Source of the DNA: Theobroma cacao | Taxonomy: Eukaryota; Streptophyta; Magnoliopsida; Malvales; Malvaceae | NCBI RefSeq assembly: GCF_000208745.1 | Contig: NC_030854.1 | Coordinates: forward strand, 23,281,920 to 23,345,919 | Length of the DNA: 64,000 nt | Reading direction: 5' to 3' | Shown here: in pieces, positions 38,050 through 51,558 of the stretch | Numbering within the stretch: position 1 is the first letter of the stretch | Layout: every line of letters starts with the position of its first letter | Notes under the pieces: model-generated | Told to the model about the DNA's origin: nothing | Seen by the model: the letters and a program-made list of their open reading frames with translations, nothing else | Database searches by the model: none | Translations under genes and position numbers: made by a program

Positions 38050-40695
38050 TGTCACAGCCCAAATACCAGGCCATGATCTGCACATGGGCCCAATGCGCAT
38101 AGCCCACTAAGCCCAAGCAAGCCTTTTCATGCAAACCCGATCATCATTCCCAACCATCAATTCTAAAACCACATATTGAAATTCTGAAATAAAAATATTT
38201 CAATAATATTCTATAGTGACCCAAAACTCACAATTTTTTATGTCAAAATAATATCACCCGTTTGCCAACTCATAGTGGCATTCAGTAATCAAATATACAT
38301 AATTGACTTATAATATGGATCCTAGCAAATTACATTACATATACGCGTTCACAGGTTACAGACCCTTGACCGTCAGCGGAGTGACCATAGGTGAAGGTAC
38401 AGCTACTTAGATGCCATAATACCTACCAAGAAGGCGAGCATATGTGGACAACTCAATCTAGGTCCTAACTGCCTCCAAATCTGAAAACATGAAGTTTAAA
38501 AACGTGAGTATAAAACTCAGTGAGTGAACATAAGAAGGGAATAAGCAATCAATAGGAAGAATTTGGAAATCATGATGCATTTGTTTCAAAAACAATGCAA
38601 TTGATTTAATTTCTTACTAAAAACCCCTCATTTCAAACTTTGATCAATAACCTCATAGTGTTGTAAAAACCCATGATCAATCCATGAAGTTAAATGGGTG
38701 AAAAATAGGTCAAAATCAAGCATGGCAGCAAGTTTCTCGCTGCAGCGAGAAACAATCTTAGTTTGCATATGTTTAAGTTTTTCTATCATATCTCCCACTA
38801 CAGAAGTCCAATTGACCTGATTTTTAGACCATTAGAAAGCTAAGAGGCAGGGATACAACTTTTATGTTTACTACATTTCCCCTTAACTTTTATGTTTATC
38901 ACATTTCCCATTTCGGACTGAAAGGTGGTCAAAATTTTCATCGAAGTGAAAACACTACACCAGAATCCGAGAGTTTCTCGCTACAACGAGAATCAGGTCA
39001 GTGTGACCCCCAAAACCCGAGAGTTTCTCACTGCAGTGAAAATGAATCTCGCTGCAGTGAGAAACAGAGCATGTTAAGTGAAATGGGTCTTGTTACATCA
39101 AAAGCCATTTTATTGTTGAAATGAAAAGCAATTTAGGAGCAATTAACAATGCCAACATGCAACACAATCACAAATATTTTTCATAACTTTCTATAACGCA
39201 CACATATATATACATATGCATTCATCATCATGTGTGCACTCCCTACTCGCACACTTCAACATCATCATGTATGCACTCCCTACTCGCACACTTCAACATC
39301 ATTATGTGTGCACTCCCTACTCGTACACTTCAACATCTTCACACAACATTATTCATCAATGCACAATGTATATTCATATACATACATACCAACATACTAT
39401 AGGAGCACATGGATTCATCTTTTTACACATTTCACATTTTCACAATATCAAAGCATTTTATCAAGGGCTTGTTCCCCGGTACATATTTTTAAACAAAGGT
39501 TGGATAAAATCATTCAAATGTTTCATCCAAATACATTTGCATTTCCTAAAGCAAATTTTTAAATGCAAGTTCACTCATCGGTCTTGTTGATTCTTTTGCT
39601 TGACTCTAACCTCAACTAATTCTTCAAATAGACATGTGAGGCCTTGTTGGAACCTATACACACACAACCTCACAACCAACCCAAATTGGCTTTAATATAA
39701 TTCCAAAAGCTCTTTCCTACTCAAGTTCTACTAGTTATTCCTAGCTAGCTTCCAATTACCATTAAGTGGCTGTTATTCACACTACTCTAGTCACCCTAAG
39801 AGTGAATAAACAACCTCAATGATAAAACACTCACAAACCCCATTGTTAGCTATTATCAACAACTACAGAAATTTAACCTTAACTTATACTCACCTTAATG
39901 TTCTTTGTAGTTGAATTCTCTTTCAGAATTCTTCAAGCTAACAAGGGAAATCACTTTCTCTCTCTACATGTCCAGCTAGTGAGAGGAAGATGGAAGTAAG
40001 ACTTTTTAAGGGTTTTAAGGTGAGATAGTGAAAGAGCACAAAAGGTTCTATGAAAAAGTGCTCAAAATCATGAAAATTGAAGCTAGAGAGAAAGTTATGG
40101 AAGCTTTAAGGGAGGCTCCCATGGAGATGAAGAAATGTGAAAGGGGAAAGGAAGAAGGAATGGTTGGAAGCTGCTGGAAATTGCTGAAGCTTTTGATATT
40201 TATATCTAAAGTTTATCCATTTCTCACATAAATTACCAAAATACCCTTAACATGGTGACTTTGTCTTCCTCCCATCCTTTGTGCAACCTTTTACTCTTTT
40301 GACACTGGGGTAAGGTCCATAATAGTCTAGAAATACTCGGGTTCACGAAAACTTAAAAATTTAGACTCGAGATGCAAAATGACCATTTTACCTCTATCGT
40401 GAAAATTATCATTTTTTTATCTTTTTCATTTATTTACCATCATAAACATCATTCATTCATTCCTTAGGCCTATTTAGACCTTAATAGCATCAAAACAACC
40501 CACTCGTAGGAGCTCACCAAGAGAAATTACGAAATTACCCCTGGTTCGTATTATCGCGTCTACTTCTAGTTATGTGTCTATGGAGATCGAGATTTCACAA
40601 GTTCACTTCTGGATTACGTTTTTTAACTTGGTAATTAACCTCAATTGGCATCTGTAAACTTTATTAGCCACTGTATCAAAATACGGGGTACTACA
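38050..40695 (-). repeat. 3' LTR of the 38050-50673 element
   Basis: Begins TGTCACAGCC and ends GGGGTACTACA; 2646 bp. It is collinear with 48052-50673 at roughly 90-95% identity by eye. It contains palindromic words built on CTCGCTGCAGCGAG near 38735, 38975 and 39025-39065. It also contains three 37-bp minisatellite units at 39225-39335, where the other LTR has two. The frames at 39216-39590 are translations of the minisatellite and are not genes. Confidence 0.92.
39225..39335. repeat. 37-bp minisatellite, 3 units (left LTR)
   Basis: CCCTACTCGCACACTTCAAC or a one-base variant recurs at 39241, 39278 and 39315. The equivalent site in the right LTR (49254, 49291) has two units. Confidence 0.9.
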
Positions 40696-40720
40696 GTCTT
40701 TCCCACTTAAAATGAATTCA
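40696..40720 (-). other. Polypurine tract of the 38050-50673 element
   Basis: On the minus strand this reads TTTTAAGTGGGAAAGAC directly before the LTR start TGTAGTACC. Confidence 0.75.
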
Positions 40721-42594
40721 TCCTCGAATTTAAATCGACGTAGGGTGAATAATCAAAGTTCTGAAGTTTTGCCACATCACTTTCGTCAGGCATTCTTAAC
40801 ATAGAATCTTGGTTTATGCATCATATTGACTTCCAACCTTATAGAAAACTCGACAATTTCATAGTATATAATCATGTGTACTACTCTTATTAGATCAAAA
40901 CAATATCATCCTTCATCTTATGAAGAGAATTCAAATAAGCTATTAATTCTGGTCGCACCTCAATCAAATCATCCTTAAATCATCAATTATGCATGTTTAC
41001 TTAACCATCCGCAACTCCTCTACCTTGCTCCTTTATCAAACCTTCCAATATTCAAGCATTTAGTCCACCATTGACTATGGGTCTAATTTGTCAACCAATC
41101 TCTATTTCATTTTTCATTTTCTCATACAAATTTCATTTAAGCATTTCACAATATATAAGGATCAAATGCTCTTTATTCATTTCATCTATTTTTTTAATAT
41201 CAAAGATGATTCAAATCTAGTAACCATTAGTCATCATATTCCCAAAAACAAACTCCAATTCTTTCATGATCGAGTGCTCACTAGATAAATCTCAACTTAT
41301 ACCACAAGGCATTTCAATAAATCATGACATTCCACATACCCCCTTATAATCTTAACCAATCTCTTTAATCAATAACTCAACCTCTTAAGATTAAAGTTGC
41401 TCAAAATTTTCCCTTTAAAGTTCATTTCCAAGTCTCATTTTGATTACTAATCATTTCTATATTTCCAATGTCATAGCTAATTTGCTCGTCATCAATCACC
41501 TACAACATATCTAACTTGATATTTCTCAAATTTACTCCAAACATCAGATCTCATGGCCTCATTAGTTATCAATCTGAAGATCAAATTAAACATTTATCTC
41601 TCCTTAAGTGCACTTTAAAAGTTAAGAATCATCTATTAAGACCTTTATGATATTAACTTCTTTTAGTCCTTTTTACCTTAGAAAATTAAATCTGTAATCA
41701 TTCATTTTGAATCATGAGCTTTATACCAATCAAGGTAGATTTTACACTTTTAATTATACGAATTCAAATGCACACCTTTACGCATAAGCTATAAACTTTT
41801 CCCCACATCTTTATATATCAAAACTATATATATTGAAGTTATACCAAAACTGATACATCATTTTCCATTGCCCCTTAGGATATTAAATTCATGTCATACT
41901 TCTCTATTTGTGTACTTCATAATAACCTAACAATTTCTAGCTCACAGTTAAGCTAGTTCATATGCCAAGCCTCTCAGGCTATATCAAAACACCAAGTTTT
42001 ATCACAATATAATAGAATTTGATGAACTCATACCAAAAGTATAAATACTTACTTTTAAGCTAACAACATTATAATCCACTTGTTCACTACCAAAATCAAT
42101 GATAAATTATCTTAATCATTGTCTAGCACTATAACCATTGATACAATATCGTCATCGAATCAAATTATAACTAACTCCGCATGAGCTTTTATACCAATAT
42201 GCAACATATATATTTTCAAAAATTTTAACTTCAAATAGCCTTAGGCATATCAAGCTCAATAAGCCATCTGTAAAACCAAAATAACCAACAATCAAGTTTA
42301 GAATCATTTCTTCTCTTGGTTGGCTAGATCATGCTCATCATTTGTGGTGAATACACAAAGCTGATTTCAATATTCCATTCTCATACAAGAGTCAACCACT
42401 AATTGGCAACATCTCCAAACACCATGTGTTTTATAAGTCGACTTTCTTAATCAAAATTCATATTGTAGTATTCCAACTTTAGGTCATGTCTCATTACCAA
42501 ATCTTTACTCGTATACGAGTACTTGAATTCTTAAATCATCATCTTTTTTCTAAGTAGATCTTTGTAATTCCCGTAGCGTATTTCTATTTCCTCA
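40721..42594 (-). other. Non-coding interior of LTR element, left block
   Basis: No frame of retrotransposon length on either strand and no reverse transcriptase, RNase H or integrase motif that I can read. The last five bases, CCTCA, are the target duplication of solo LTR copy E. Confidence 0.6.
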
Positions 42595-45444
42595 TGTCAA
42601 ACCCTATTCTATAAAATAATTACAACGTCATTTACATGCTCAATAGAATGTTTGCATATTTAGGAAGTTCGAGGAATCGTTAAAAGATGATATTGCCCCT
42701 AATGGTACTATTGAGTCAATTAAGCCTCGAACTAGTTCAAATAGGAATTTTAAGGTGAAATTAAGAGTTTCACAGTTTAGGGATGACTCAAAATGGTAAT
42801 TCGGAGTTCGAGGATCAATTCGGAGTCAAATCAAAATTTTAACTATTTAGGGGTAAAATGGTCATTTGCCACTTGGGGACAAAATGAAAATTTTTAGAAA
42901 AGATTTTTTTACCTTATTTAACTTATTGGAGTATGATTTGAGTATTGGAGTATAATTTGAGGGTTTGGCAGTGAAAAAGTTTAATTCCAGTGATTTCTGG
43001 AGTGTAGGGGCAAAATCGTAATTTTTCTACTCGCGAACAAAATTTTAGATTTTGAGAGAATTTAGATCACATTTGACAAATTGGAGAATGGTATGAGTAT
43101 AAGGGATGAAAAATATGTCTATGGGCAATTTTTCAGTTTTTGGGNNNNNNNNNNNNNNNNNNNNNNNNNNNNNNNNNNNNNNNNNNNNNNNNNNNNNNNN
43201 NNNNNNNNNNNNNNNNNNNNNNNNNNNNNNNNNNNNNNNNNNNNNNNNNNNNNNNNNNNNNNNNNNNNNNNNNNNNNNNNNNNNNNNNNNNNNNNNNNNN
43301 NNNNNNNNNNNNNNNNNNNNNNNNNNNNNNNNNNNNNNNNNNNNNNNNNNNNNNNNNNNNNNNNNNNNNNNNNNNNNNNNNNNNNNNNNNNNNNNNNNNN
43401 NNNNNNNNNNNNNNNNNNNNNNNNNNNNNNNNNNNNNNNNNNNNNNNNNNNNNNNNNNNNNNNNNNNNNNNNNNNNNNNNNNNNNNNNNNNNNNNNNNNN
43501 NNNNNNNNNNNNNNNNNNNNNNNNNNNCTTGAGTTTTGGTTGATTTTAATTGAATTAAGTGATTTTAGTTAGGTTATATTGAAACATAGCAAAAATAAGC
43601 TAGAGAAATAATTTTCTCCCATTGAAACCCATTATACCAAATTTTCTAGGGGAATATTGGCTGCTGATCTTGATGTTTATTTGAGGAATTATGATGAATA
43701 ATGATGAATTATGAGCCTAGAAAAATAATGGGAATTTTCGGAGCAAAAATATGAATTTGTACCCACTAAGGGTATTTTCGTAATTTGCTATCGAGACTAA
43801 TAATTTGCACCACCTTGAGGGACATTAAGTCAAATTGGGTGTAATTGAGGTATAGAAACTGAAAAAAAACTAATTTGGAGTTTAAACGGACGCGTATATC
43901 GATTTATCGGATAAAAGATCGAAATAGGCTAACACCGCATTTAAGCAGTAGTCGGATAAGTTGCATATCATATCATGCATATACATCGAGCCTGAAATAG
44001 CTTATGACTGTTAGACACAATTTAATTGGAATATGTGTTATGGATTATGGCTAGGTGGTGAGCCATTGGATACGGGTAAAAGATTGTACCCGCAGACTAA
44101 AAATGGGAGTATTTCTACTCCTAATACTGTGAGTGGACAACTTATCGTCTTAAATATCTAGAGTTATTATACTTGTTTGATGCTTTTATTGAATGGTGAG
44201 TTTAAATTATAAAATATTATGCTTTCCAATTAAAATGTTTTTTAATAAAAATGAGATTTATACTGGTTTTGAAATCAAATATTGTTTTGGGAAAATTGAG
44301 TATATGGAGACTGTGTTGAAATTTATGATTTTATATGTTATTGAAATTGTGACTTATGATACTATGGTAGCATGATGGCTAAATTTTTTGGGTTAGCATG
44401 AAATATATGAACAGTTTTGGATTGGTCTCGGTAGACTGGATTACATTTTATTCGTCATATTATGCTACTGAAATTTTTATGGGTTTGGTGGTATATTAAA
44501 CGGTCACTGCAGTGGTGGGGGTTTCCGTGGACTGCCTATGAGAGTGGTACGGTAACCCAATTATATAATTACCTCCGGGGGGAGATGTTGGATGAAGTAT
44601 CTCCTGAGGTAAGATTTGAGTGCACCTCACGTTCAAGCCACCACGTGAGAGTGAGACTCAGCCAACGCCAAGGAACAGCTGTGTGTCAGATGTGAAAACA
44701 TCTTTATGGGTATGAGTCATTTAACAGCCTTGGCGATCTCAGTGGGATACCTTGACGAGGGTACTCGCGAGAATGATTCTGGCAAGGGCCAAGTTTAAGA
44801 AATTCATAAGCCGAGAAATTTTGATGAAAAGAAATTGTTTGGTATAGATTGAAACAAATTTTGTGTTATGAACATTTTTGAGATATAACGTTTTTTTATT
44901 GTCTCCATCTACTCAGCTTTAGATGCTTTTGATGGTAATTGTTTACTCACTAGGATTATGTAATCATAATCTCACCCCTCTTCCTATCCATTTTTCAGGC
45001 TCAGGACAATTTGTTGATAGTTGATTAAGACGAGAATTAATCTCAGAGTTGCATCCTAGAAAGTAAGGGTTCGTAGCCCTACATCTTCTTAGTCAGTTGG
45101 GGGCCCACGTGTCACTGTAAAAATAATTTTATTCTTCAGTTATTTGATTTTAAGTATGTATGAATATATTTAGCTTTTACACCATGTTTTTGGTGAGTTT
45201 CGGTATTTTCGAAGAAAAATGATGAAAATGCCCCTGTGAGCCAAAAAATAATATTTTATTATTTTGATTTGGAAATGACTTATGATTTTTTTAAAATGTG
45301 AGATTTAATAACTGTCGCTCACCGGGGAGATGCGGAAGCTGATGCTAAGCCTTGCGAGGTTCTAATCGACATTCGGGGTAATGAGTGCCTATCGAGACAT
45401 CGAGGCTATTATCACGGGCCCGATGGGAGTTTCGAGTCGTGACA
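42595..45444 (+). mobile_element. Solo LTR, family 1, copy E, in the retrotransposon interior (CCTCA)
   Basis: Begins TGTCAAACCC and ends AGTCGTGACA, flanked by CCTCA at 42590-42594 and 45445-45449. It is 2850 bp including a 383-base gap. It appears mosaic: 43630-43930 matches copy F, the blocks near 43930-43985 and 44490-44620 match copy D, and 43985-44130 and 44700-45110 match copy A. Confidence 0.93.
43145..43527. other. Assembly gap (383 N)
   Basis: Run of undetermined bases inside solo LTR copy E. Frames that cross it are meaningless. Confidence 1.
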
Positions 45445-45449
45445 CCTCA

Positions 45450-48034
45450 CTAGTAGTAGTATCATTAAATCAACTCGTGTCACCCTCATTCTCTAAACAT
45501 TTGAAACACAATTCAACCTTTGCCTACCCTTACCAAGCACTTTACCTTAAAAATTACTCAAAATAAATTGAAACTTGTGAGGGAAGCACATTTCACAACT
45601 TATGCCTTGCATCTACAATTATGTCGAGACCAGAACCTCATCGGGTCCACAAAATGGTAGAATAATCATTGCCTCAAACCAGCATTTCCAAGTATACTTA
45701 TGCTTGTGTCATATCTTCATACTTATGTGACATATCAGTCACGAGCCCAACTTGACTATATAGCCATTTGCTCTTTGAGTTTTAATGTTTTCTCATTGTG
45801 AAAAATCTTTCAAATTTATCTCATCAGGGTATTCGCAAGGTGCATACATGTCCATAACTTACAGTTCAAGGCCTAAAGCATTGAACACAATGTCATCATT
45901 GATGTTCTACGCTATATCATATAATACAAAATATAATCTAATAACTATGACAATGAAATTCTAAAGTTCCACCTTTATCTACCAATCATAGCTCCCTTTA
46001 TGAGCACATACTTTACACTGCTTGATTGTTCACAAGCACTCATGGCCATCCAAATTCGACCTCTTATAGCAAGTCAAACTAGTATATTATTCTTATGTTT
46101 TCCAATACACTTCCAAAATGCTTAAACACATCCTTTAATAGAATTCTGTTGAGGACTCAGACAATCAAAGGCTTATCTTCAAAGTCACGCATAACTTTAA
46201 CAATTTAATATATATTTGATAACATTTAGCTCATTAACCCCATTGAACATTATTTTAAGATCTTTCAAAATGTCCTTACTCTTATTTCGGACTGAACCAC
46301 ACTAACTTAATATAATTGCATTGATTATCCTTAAGCTTTTTATGCTCGTTATAACAACATCTATGTTTCACCCATCATTCATCTTATTGACCTTGGTAAG
46401 GTATATGTGGCTTTTCAACCTTTCACAATACATTCCACATTTATGTCAAGGCATTCTCAATCTCATGCCAAGCCTATAGTCATGTAACCATAGATCAGGG
46501 TAAACTCCCCTATGGGATATCTCCTTCCATATGATGCATGGGGATCACAAGATGTACAACTCCAAGTGTATGCCTACTTATTGATAACCTCCATATATTT
46601 TATGATCATGGAAACCACAATTTGCAAAACTAGCTTCCTATCACAAGTTTGCGATCGGAACATTAGTCTCCACATATCTCACTTTAGACATACTTCACTA
46701 CTAACATTCATATACCTTTACCACAACATTCAGTGTAAATTGATTAAGCAATGATCTCCAAATTTACTCTTAGGTACACATATATCAAATTGTACACCAC
46801 TTAGTATTAAGATCTTGACTTTACTCAGCAATTCTTAACCAATTACTTTTATAAGATAGACAATTCACTAAATTTTTGTATCTTGATTTTGCAGTCATAA
46901 GATCAAAATTTCTTAAGCTTAGGATGCAGAAGCTTCCTCTTAGAGCATATCTGAAAATCCACATGTTTTAAGTCCTTTACCTTTGGAGAAGTCACATTCA
47001 AGACTAATCATTTACATCATAGGTTGCATATTGAACCAAACATATTTTTAAATTAACCTTTAAAGTAATTCATATATCGATCTTCATATACAACTCCATA
47101 TGGCACTTAGACTAAATTTGTCATTTCCATGTCATTTAATTTCAAACTGCTAAATCTACATCTAGTCCTTTAATCCTTTGGCTCCACACTAAGCATAGCA
47201 AAATTCAAGTTCATCCTTAAAGTAGATCATTTACTAGCCTTTTACTTCATGACCATGCATCAATTATAATAATCAGTGATTTTTACCCTTGAGCTAATTC
47301 ATATACCTTTAATTTTAAACCATAATAGTTCAAATTAACCCTTGGGATCTCACAGTCACTTAATTAGAATCAAAACCAGCTCCCTCTAACCTGCTGTACA
47401 CATAGTCGACACTTATACGCTTACAAAATATTTCAAAAGCCCACACCATTTCTATAGGGGCATGACAAGCTCATTTAACATAGTGCACTTACCTTCATGC
47501 ACATAAACATCAGTTTACACCTTCCTTAATATTTAAATCTATAAACTCCAAGTAAATTACAACCATCACTACTCATTCCAGTCAAAGTGCGCCCCTTATT
47601 ACCATTATCGTATGTGTTCTTTTATATTGACCTCAATAATGGTCCAATGTCATCTAATTTCTTCCCATTGACAATTATGGGCTTCAATTATAACTCTAAT
47701 GATGAATAAATCATTAGAGACCTATTAGTCCAGCTCCAATTTCCTCCATCTTTAATAGGAGGAATTTGTTATTACATTAGCCTTTCATTAGGAGCATTTG
47801 TATAAATCTTTCCAACAACAGCTCATGTCTCGGGTGGCATCTCAAACCCGGACAATAGCACCACTTATAACTTTTACATAATGTTAGCAAGAGGGTAAGT
47901 TACTAGGAATAGGAGTTCATATAGCCTCTTGTCTACGACTTGTGCTGCAGTCACAAATCATAAACAAGACTCTACATTAACTTCAACAACTCCGCTGACT
48001 GACACAAGAATCCCTAAGACTCGACTAAACCTAG
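45450..48034 (-). other. Non-coding interior of LTR element, right block
   Basis: No recognisable gag or pol sequence and only short frames (60-80 codons) without domain content. Confidence 0.6.
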
Positions 48035-48047
48035 GGCTTTGATATCA
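48035..48047 (-). other. Degenerate primer-binding site
   Basis: On the minus strand it reads TGATATCAAAGCC. This differs from the tRNA-iMet type TGGTATCAGAGCC at two positions, both G to A. It lies four bases from the LTR at 48052. Confidence 0.65.
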
Positions 48048-48051
48048 CCTT

Positions 48052-50673
48052 TGTCACAGCCTAAATACCGGGCCATGACTAACGCATGGGCCCAATGGGC
48101 ATAGCCCACTAAACCCAAGCAAACCTTTTTATGCAAACCCGATCATCATTCCTAACCATCATTTAAAAACCACATATTGAAATTCTGAACTAAAAATATT
48201 TCAGTAATATTCTATAGTTACCCAAAACTCTCAATTTTATTATGTCAAAATAATGTCACCCGTTTGCCAACTCATAGTGGCATTGGTAATATAATATACA
48301 TAATTGACTTATAATATGGATCCTAGCGGATTACATTACATATAAGCGTTCACAGGTAACAAACCCTTGACCGTCAGCGGAGTGACCATGGGTGAAGGTA
48401 CAGCTACCGAAATGCCATAGTACCTACCAAGAAGGCGAAAATATGTGGACAACTCAATCTAGGTCCCAACTGCCTCCAAATCTGAAAACATGAAGTTTAA
48501 AAACGTGAGAATAAAACTCAATGAGTGAACATAAGAAGGGAACAAGCAATCGATAGGAAGAATTTGGAAATCATGATGCACTTGTTTCAAAAATAATGCA
48601 ATTGATTTAATTTCTTACTAAAAACCCCTCATTTCAAACTTTGATCAATAACCTCATAGTGTTGCAAAAACCCATGATCAATCCATGAAGTTAAATGGGT
48701 GAAAAATAGGTCAAAATCAAGCAAGGTAGCAAGCATGGCAGCAAGTTTCTCGTTGTAGCGAGAAACAGTCTTAATTTGCATATGTTTTAGTTTTTTTACC
48801 ATAGCTCTCACTACAGAAGTCCAATTGACCTGATTTTTAAACCATTAGAAAGCTAAAAAGCAGGGATACAACTTTTTTGTTTTCCACATTTCCCTCTAAC
48901 TTTTATGTTTACCACATTTCCCATTTCGGACAAAAAGGTGGTCAAAATCTTCATCGAAGTGAAAGCACTACACCAGAACCTGAGAGTTTCTCGCTGCAAC
49001 GAGAATCGAGCTAGTGTGACCCCCAAACCTCGAGAGTTTCTCACTGCAATGAAAATGAATCTCGCTGCAGCGAGAAATAGAGCATTTTAAGTGAAATGGG
49101 TCTTGTTACATCAAAAGCCATTTTATTGTTGAAATGAAAAGCAATTTAGGAGCAATTAACAATGCCAACATGCAACACAATCACAAATATTTTTCATAAC
49201 TTTCTATAACACACACATATATATACATATGCATTCATCATCATGTGTGCACTCCCTACTCGCACACTTCAACATCATCATGTGTGCACTCCCTACTCGC
49301 ACACTTCAACATCCTCACACAACATTATTCATCAATGCACAATGTATATTCATATACATACATACCAACATAATATAGGAGCACATAATTCATCCTTTTA
49401 CACATTTCACATTTTCACAACATCAAAGCATTTTATCAAGGGCTTGTTCCCCTGCACACATTTTTAAACAAAGGTTGGATAAAATCATTCAAATGTTTCA
49501 TCCAAATACATTTGCATTTCCCAAAGCAAATTTTTAAATGCAAGTTCACTCACCAGTCTTGTTGATTCTTTTACTTGACTCTAACCTCAACTAATGCTCC
49601 AAATGGACATGTGGGGCCTTGTCGGAACCTATACACATACAACATCACAACCAACCCAAATTGGCTTTAATATAATTCTAAAAGCTCTTTCTTCCTCAAG
49701 TTCCACTAGTTATTCCTAACTAGCTTCCAATTGCCATTAAGTGGCTAGTTATTCATACTACTCTAGTCACCCTAAGAGTGAATAAACAACCTTAATGATA
49801 AAACACTCACAAACCCCATTGTTATCTATTATCAACAACTAAAGAAATTTAACCTTAACTTATACTCACCTTGATGGTCTTTGTAGTTGAATTCTCTTTC
49901 AAAATTCTTCAAGCTAATAAGGGAAATCACTCTCTCTCTCTACATGTCCAGCTAGTGAGAGGAAGATAAAAGTAAGACTTTTTAAGGGTTTTAAAGTGAA
50001 AGAGTGAAAGAGCACAAAAGGTTATATGAAAAAGTGCTCAAAAGCATGAAAATTGAAGCTAGATAGAGAGAGTTATGGAAGCTTTAAGGGAGGCTCCCAT
50101 GGAGATGAAGAAACGTGAAAGGGGAAAGGAAGAAGGAATGGTTGGAAGCTACTGGAAATTGCTGGAGCTTTAGATATTTATATCTAAAGTTTATCCATTT
50201 CTCACATAAATTACCAAAATGCCCTTAATGTGGTGACTTTGTCTTTCTCCCATCCTTTGTGCAACTTTTTACTCTTTTGAAACTAGGGTAAGGTCCATAA
50301 TAGTCTAGAAATACTCGGATTCATGAAAACATAAAAATTTAGACTCGAGATGCAAAATGACCATTTTGCCCCTACTATGGAAATTATCATTATTTTTATC
50401 TTCTTCATTTATTTACCATCATAAACATTATTCATTCATTCCTTAGGCCTATTTAGACCTTAATAGCATCAAAAAAACCCATTCGTAGGAGCCATCAAAA
50501 GAAATTACAAAATTACCCTTGGTTCGCATTATCGCGTCTACTTCTAGTTATGTGTCTATGGAGATCAAGATTTCACCAGTTCACTTATGGATTACCCTTT
50601 TTAACTTAGTAATTAACCTCAATTGGCATCCGTAAACTTTATTAGCCACCGTATCAAAATACAAGGTACTACA
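48052..50673 (-). repeat. 5' LTR of the 38050-50673 element
   Basis: Begins TGTCACAGCC and ends AAGGTACTACA; 2622 bp. It is collinear with 38050-40695 and has one 37-bp minisatellite unit fewer (49254-49310). Confidence 0.92.
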
Positions 50674-50678
50674 ATACG

Positions 50679-51449
50679 GGGTGTACCATTTAAAGAAGTA
50701 TGGAGATCTTTCTGAGCGAATACGTATGGAGTTTCATGTAAATGATGAAAATATAAAATTCTCATGTCTTAAATTTGAAACAGATGGTATACCATGTCCA
50801 CATATCATTCATGTGGTGATTTTAGAGCAATTAAATAGGATCCCTTTGAATCTCATAATGAAAAGATGGACAAAAAATGCCAAAGATGATGCACCTGCAG
50901 TTGTGGATGATAATGTTGATCCTAAATACCAAACGATGCTTATCTGAGCTCTCACTATAATAGGTTATGTCATGTCGCTTCTCAATTCGCCAAGACATTT
51001 AACAAAGTAAGGAGTGAAATAGCTAGCTTAACAAGACGATATGAAGAGATGTGCAAAGTCAATACAAATGGAATTTCTAATTTGACAGAGCATGTTCATG
51101 ATCCTACTAGAGTGAAAGTTAAGGGCAAAGTTAGAGCTAAATTTGAAGGGAAAAAAAGCCACGAAAATGTGGCAATTGCAGGATGGAAGGTCACACAAGG
51201 AATAAATGTCCATAACTAGAGCTAGTACTTCGTAGTTTGGACTCAAGCAATTGCCTTCTTGATGATAATGATGTTGATGTATATGAGAGAAATAAAGAAG
51301 TATGGCCATCTCAATTGGGAACACTTTTTGATGGTGATTCATCAGAGGTATAATAATATAACATATATTATTATTAAACGACTAATGATGATAATTATTA
51401 CATATTTGTCTTATTTATTATCTGTTTTCTTTTTTTATAGGAAGAATAA
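50679..51449 (+). pseudogene. MULE transposase, C-terminal part (SWIM and zinc knuckle)
   Basis: Continuation of the gene cut at 38049. It starts with VYHLKKYG and a SWIM-type zinc finger (FSCLKFETDGIPCPHIIHV; the first Cys of the usual CxC is Phe), then the typical NRIPLNLIMKRWTK. After a frameshift near 50935 it reads YLSSHYNRLCHVASQFAKTF. After a second frameshift in the A-run near 51151 it reads a CCHC zinc knuckle (CGNCRMEGHTRNKC, C-x2-C-x4-H-x4-C). A TAA directly after NKCP is explained by CAA to TAA. A possible last intron runs from GAG/GTATAA (51350) to TTTTTATAG (about 51441). Across the retrotransposon the frame is off by one base, in the G-run at 50678-50681. Confidence 0.85.
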
Positions 51450-51558
51450 CGCATAAAAATGACAATGAGGTTTGGATTCTTTTTATCAAATTAAAATATA
51501 TGTTTCAATAAATTGTTTTCATAATTTAATAGAATCAAATATTTTATTATACATTTAC

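Larger units (their letters stand above)
38050..50673 (-). mobile_element. Full-length LTR retrotransposon inserted in the MULE transposase (ATACG)
   Basis: LTRs at 38050-40695 and 48052-50673, flanked by ATACG at 38045-38049 and 50674-50678. Orientation is minus: a degenerate tRNA-iMet primer site lies beside the right LTR and a polypurine tract beside the left LTR. The interior (about 7.4 kb, of which 2.85 kb is the later solo LTR copy E) has no recognisable gag, protease, reverse transcriptase or integrase. It is either extremely decayed or a large non-autonomous (LARD-like) element. The polypurine context (GAATTCATTTTAAGTGGGAA) is typical of plant Ty3 elements. The insertion splits the MULE gene, and transposase homology continues on both sides. 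Confidence 0.93.

Noticed and set aside
39216..39590. Two overlapping frames of 110-124 codons on the plus strand
   Set aside because: They are translations of the 37-bp minisatellite in the LTR. The same phrases occur in the other LTR, and the frame has no domain content.
43081..43572. Long frames spanning 43145-43527
   Set aside because: They are artefacts of the run of N. The same applies to the frames across 53770-54103.
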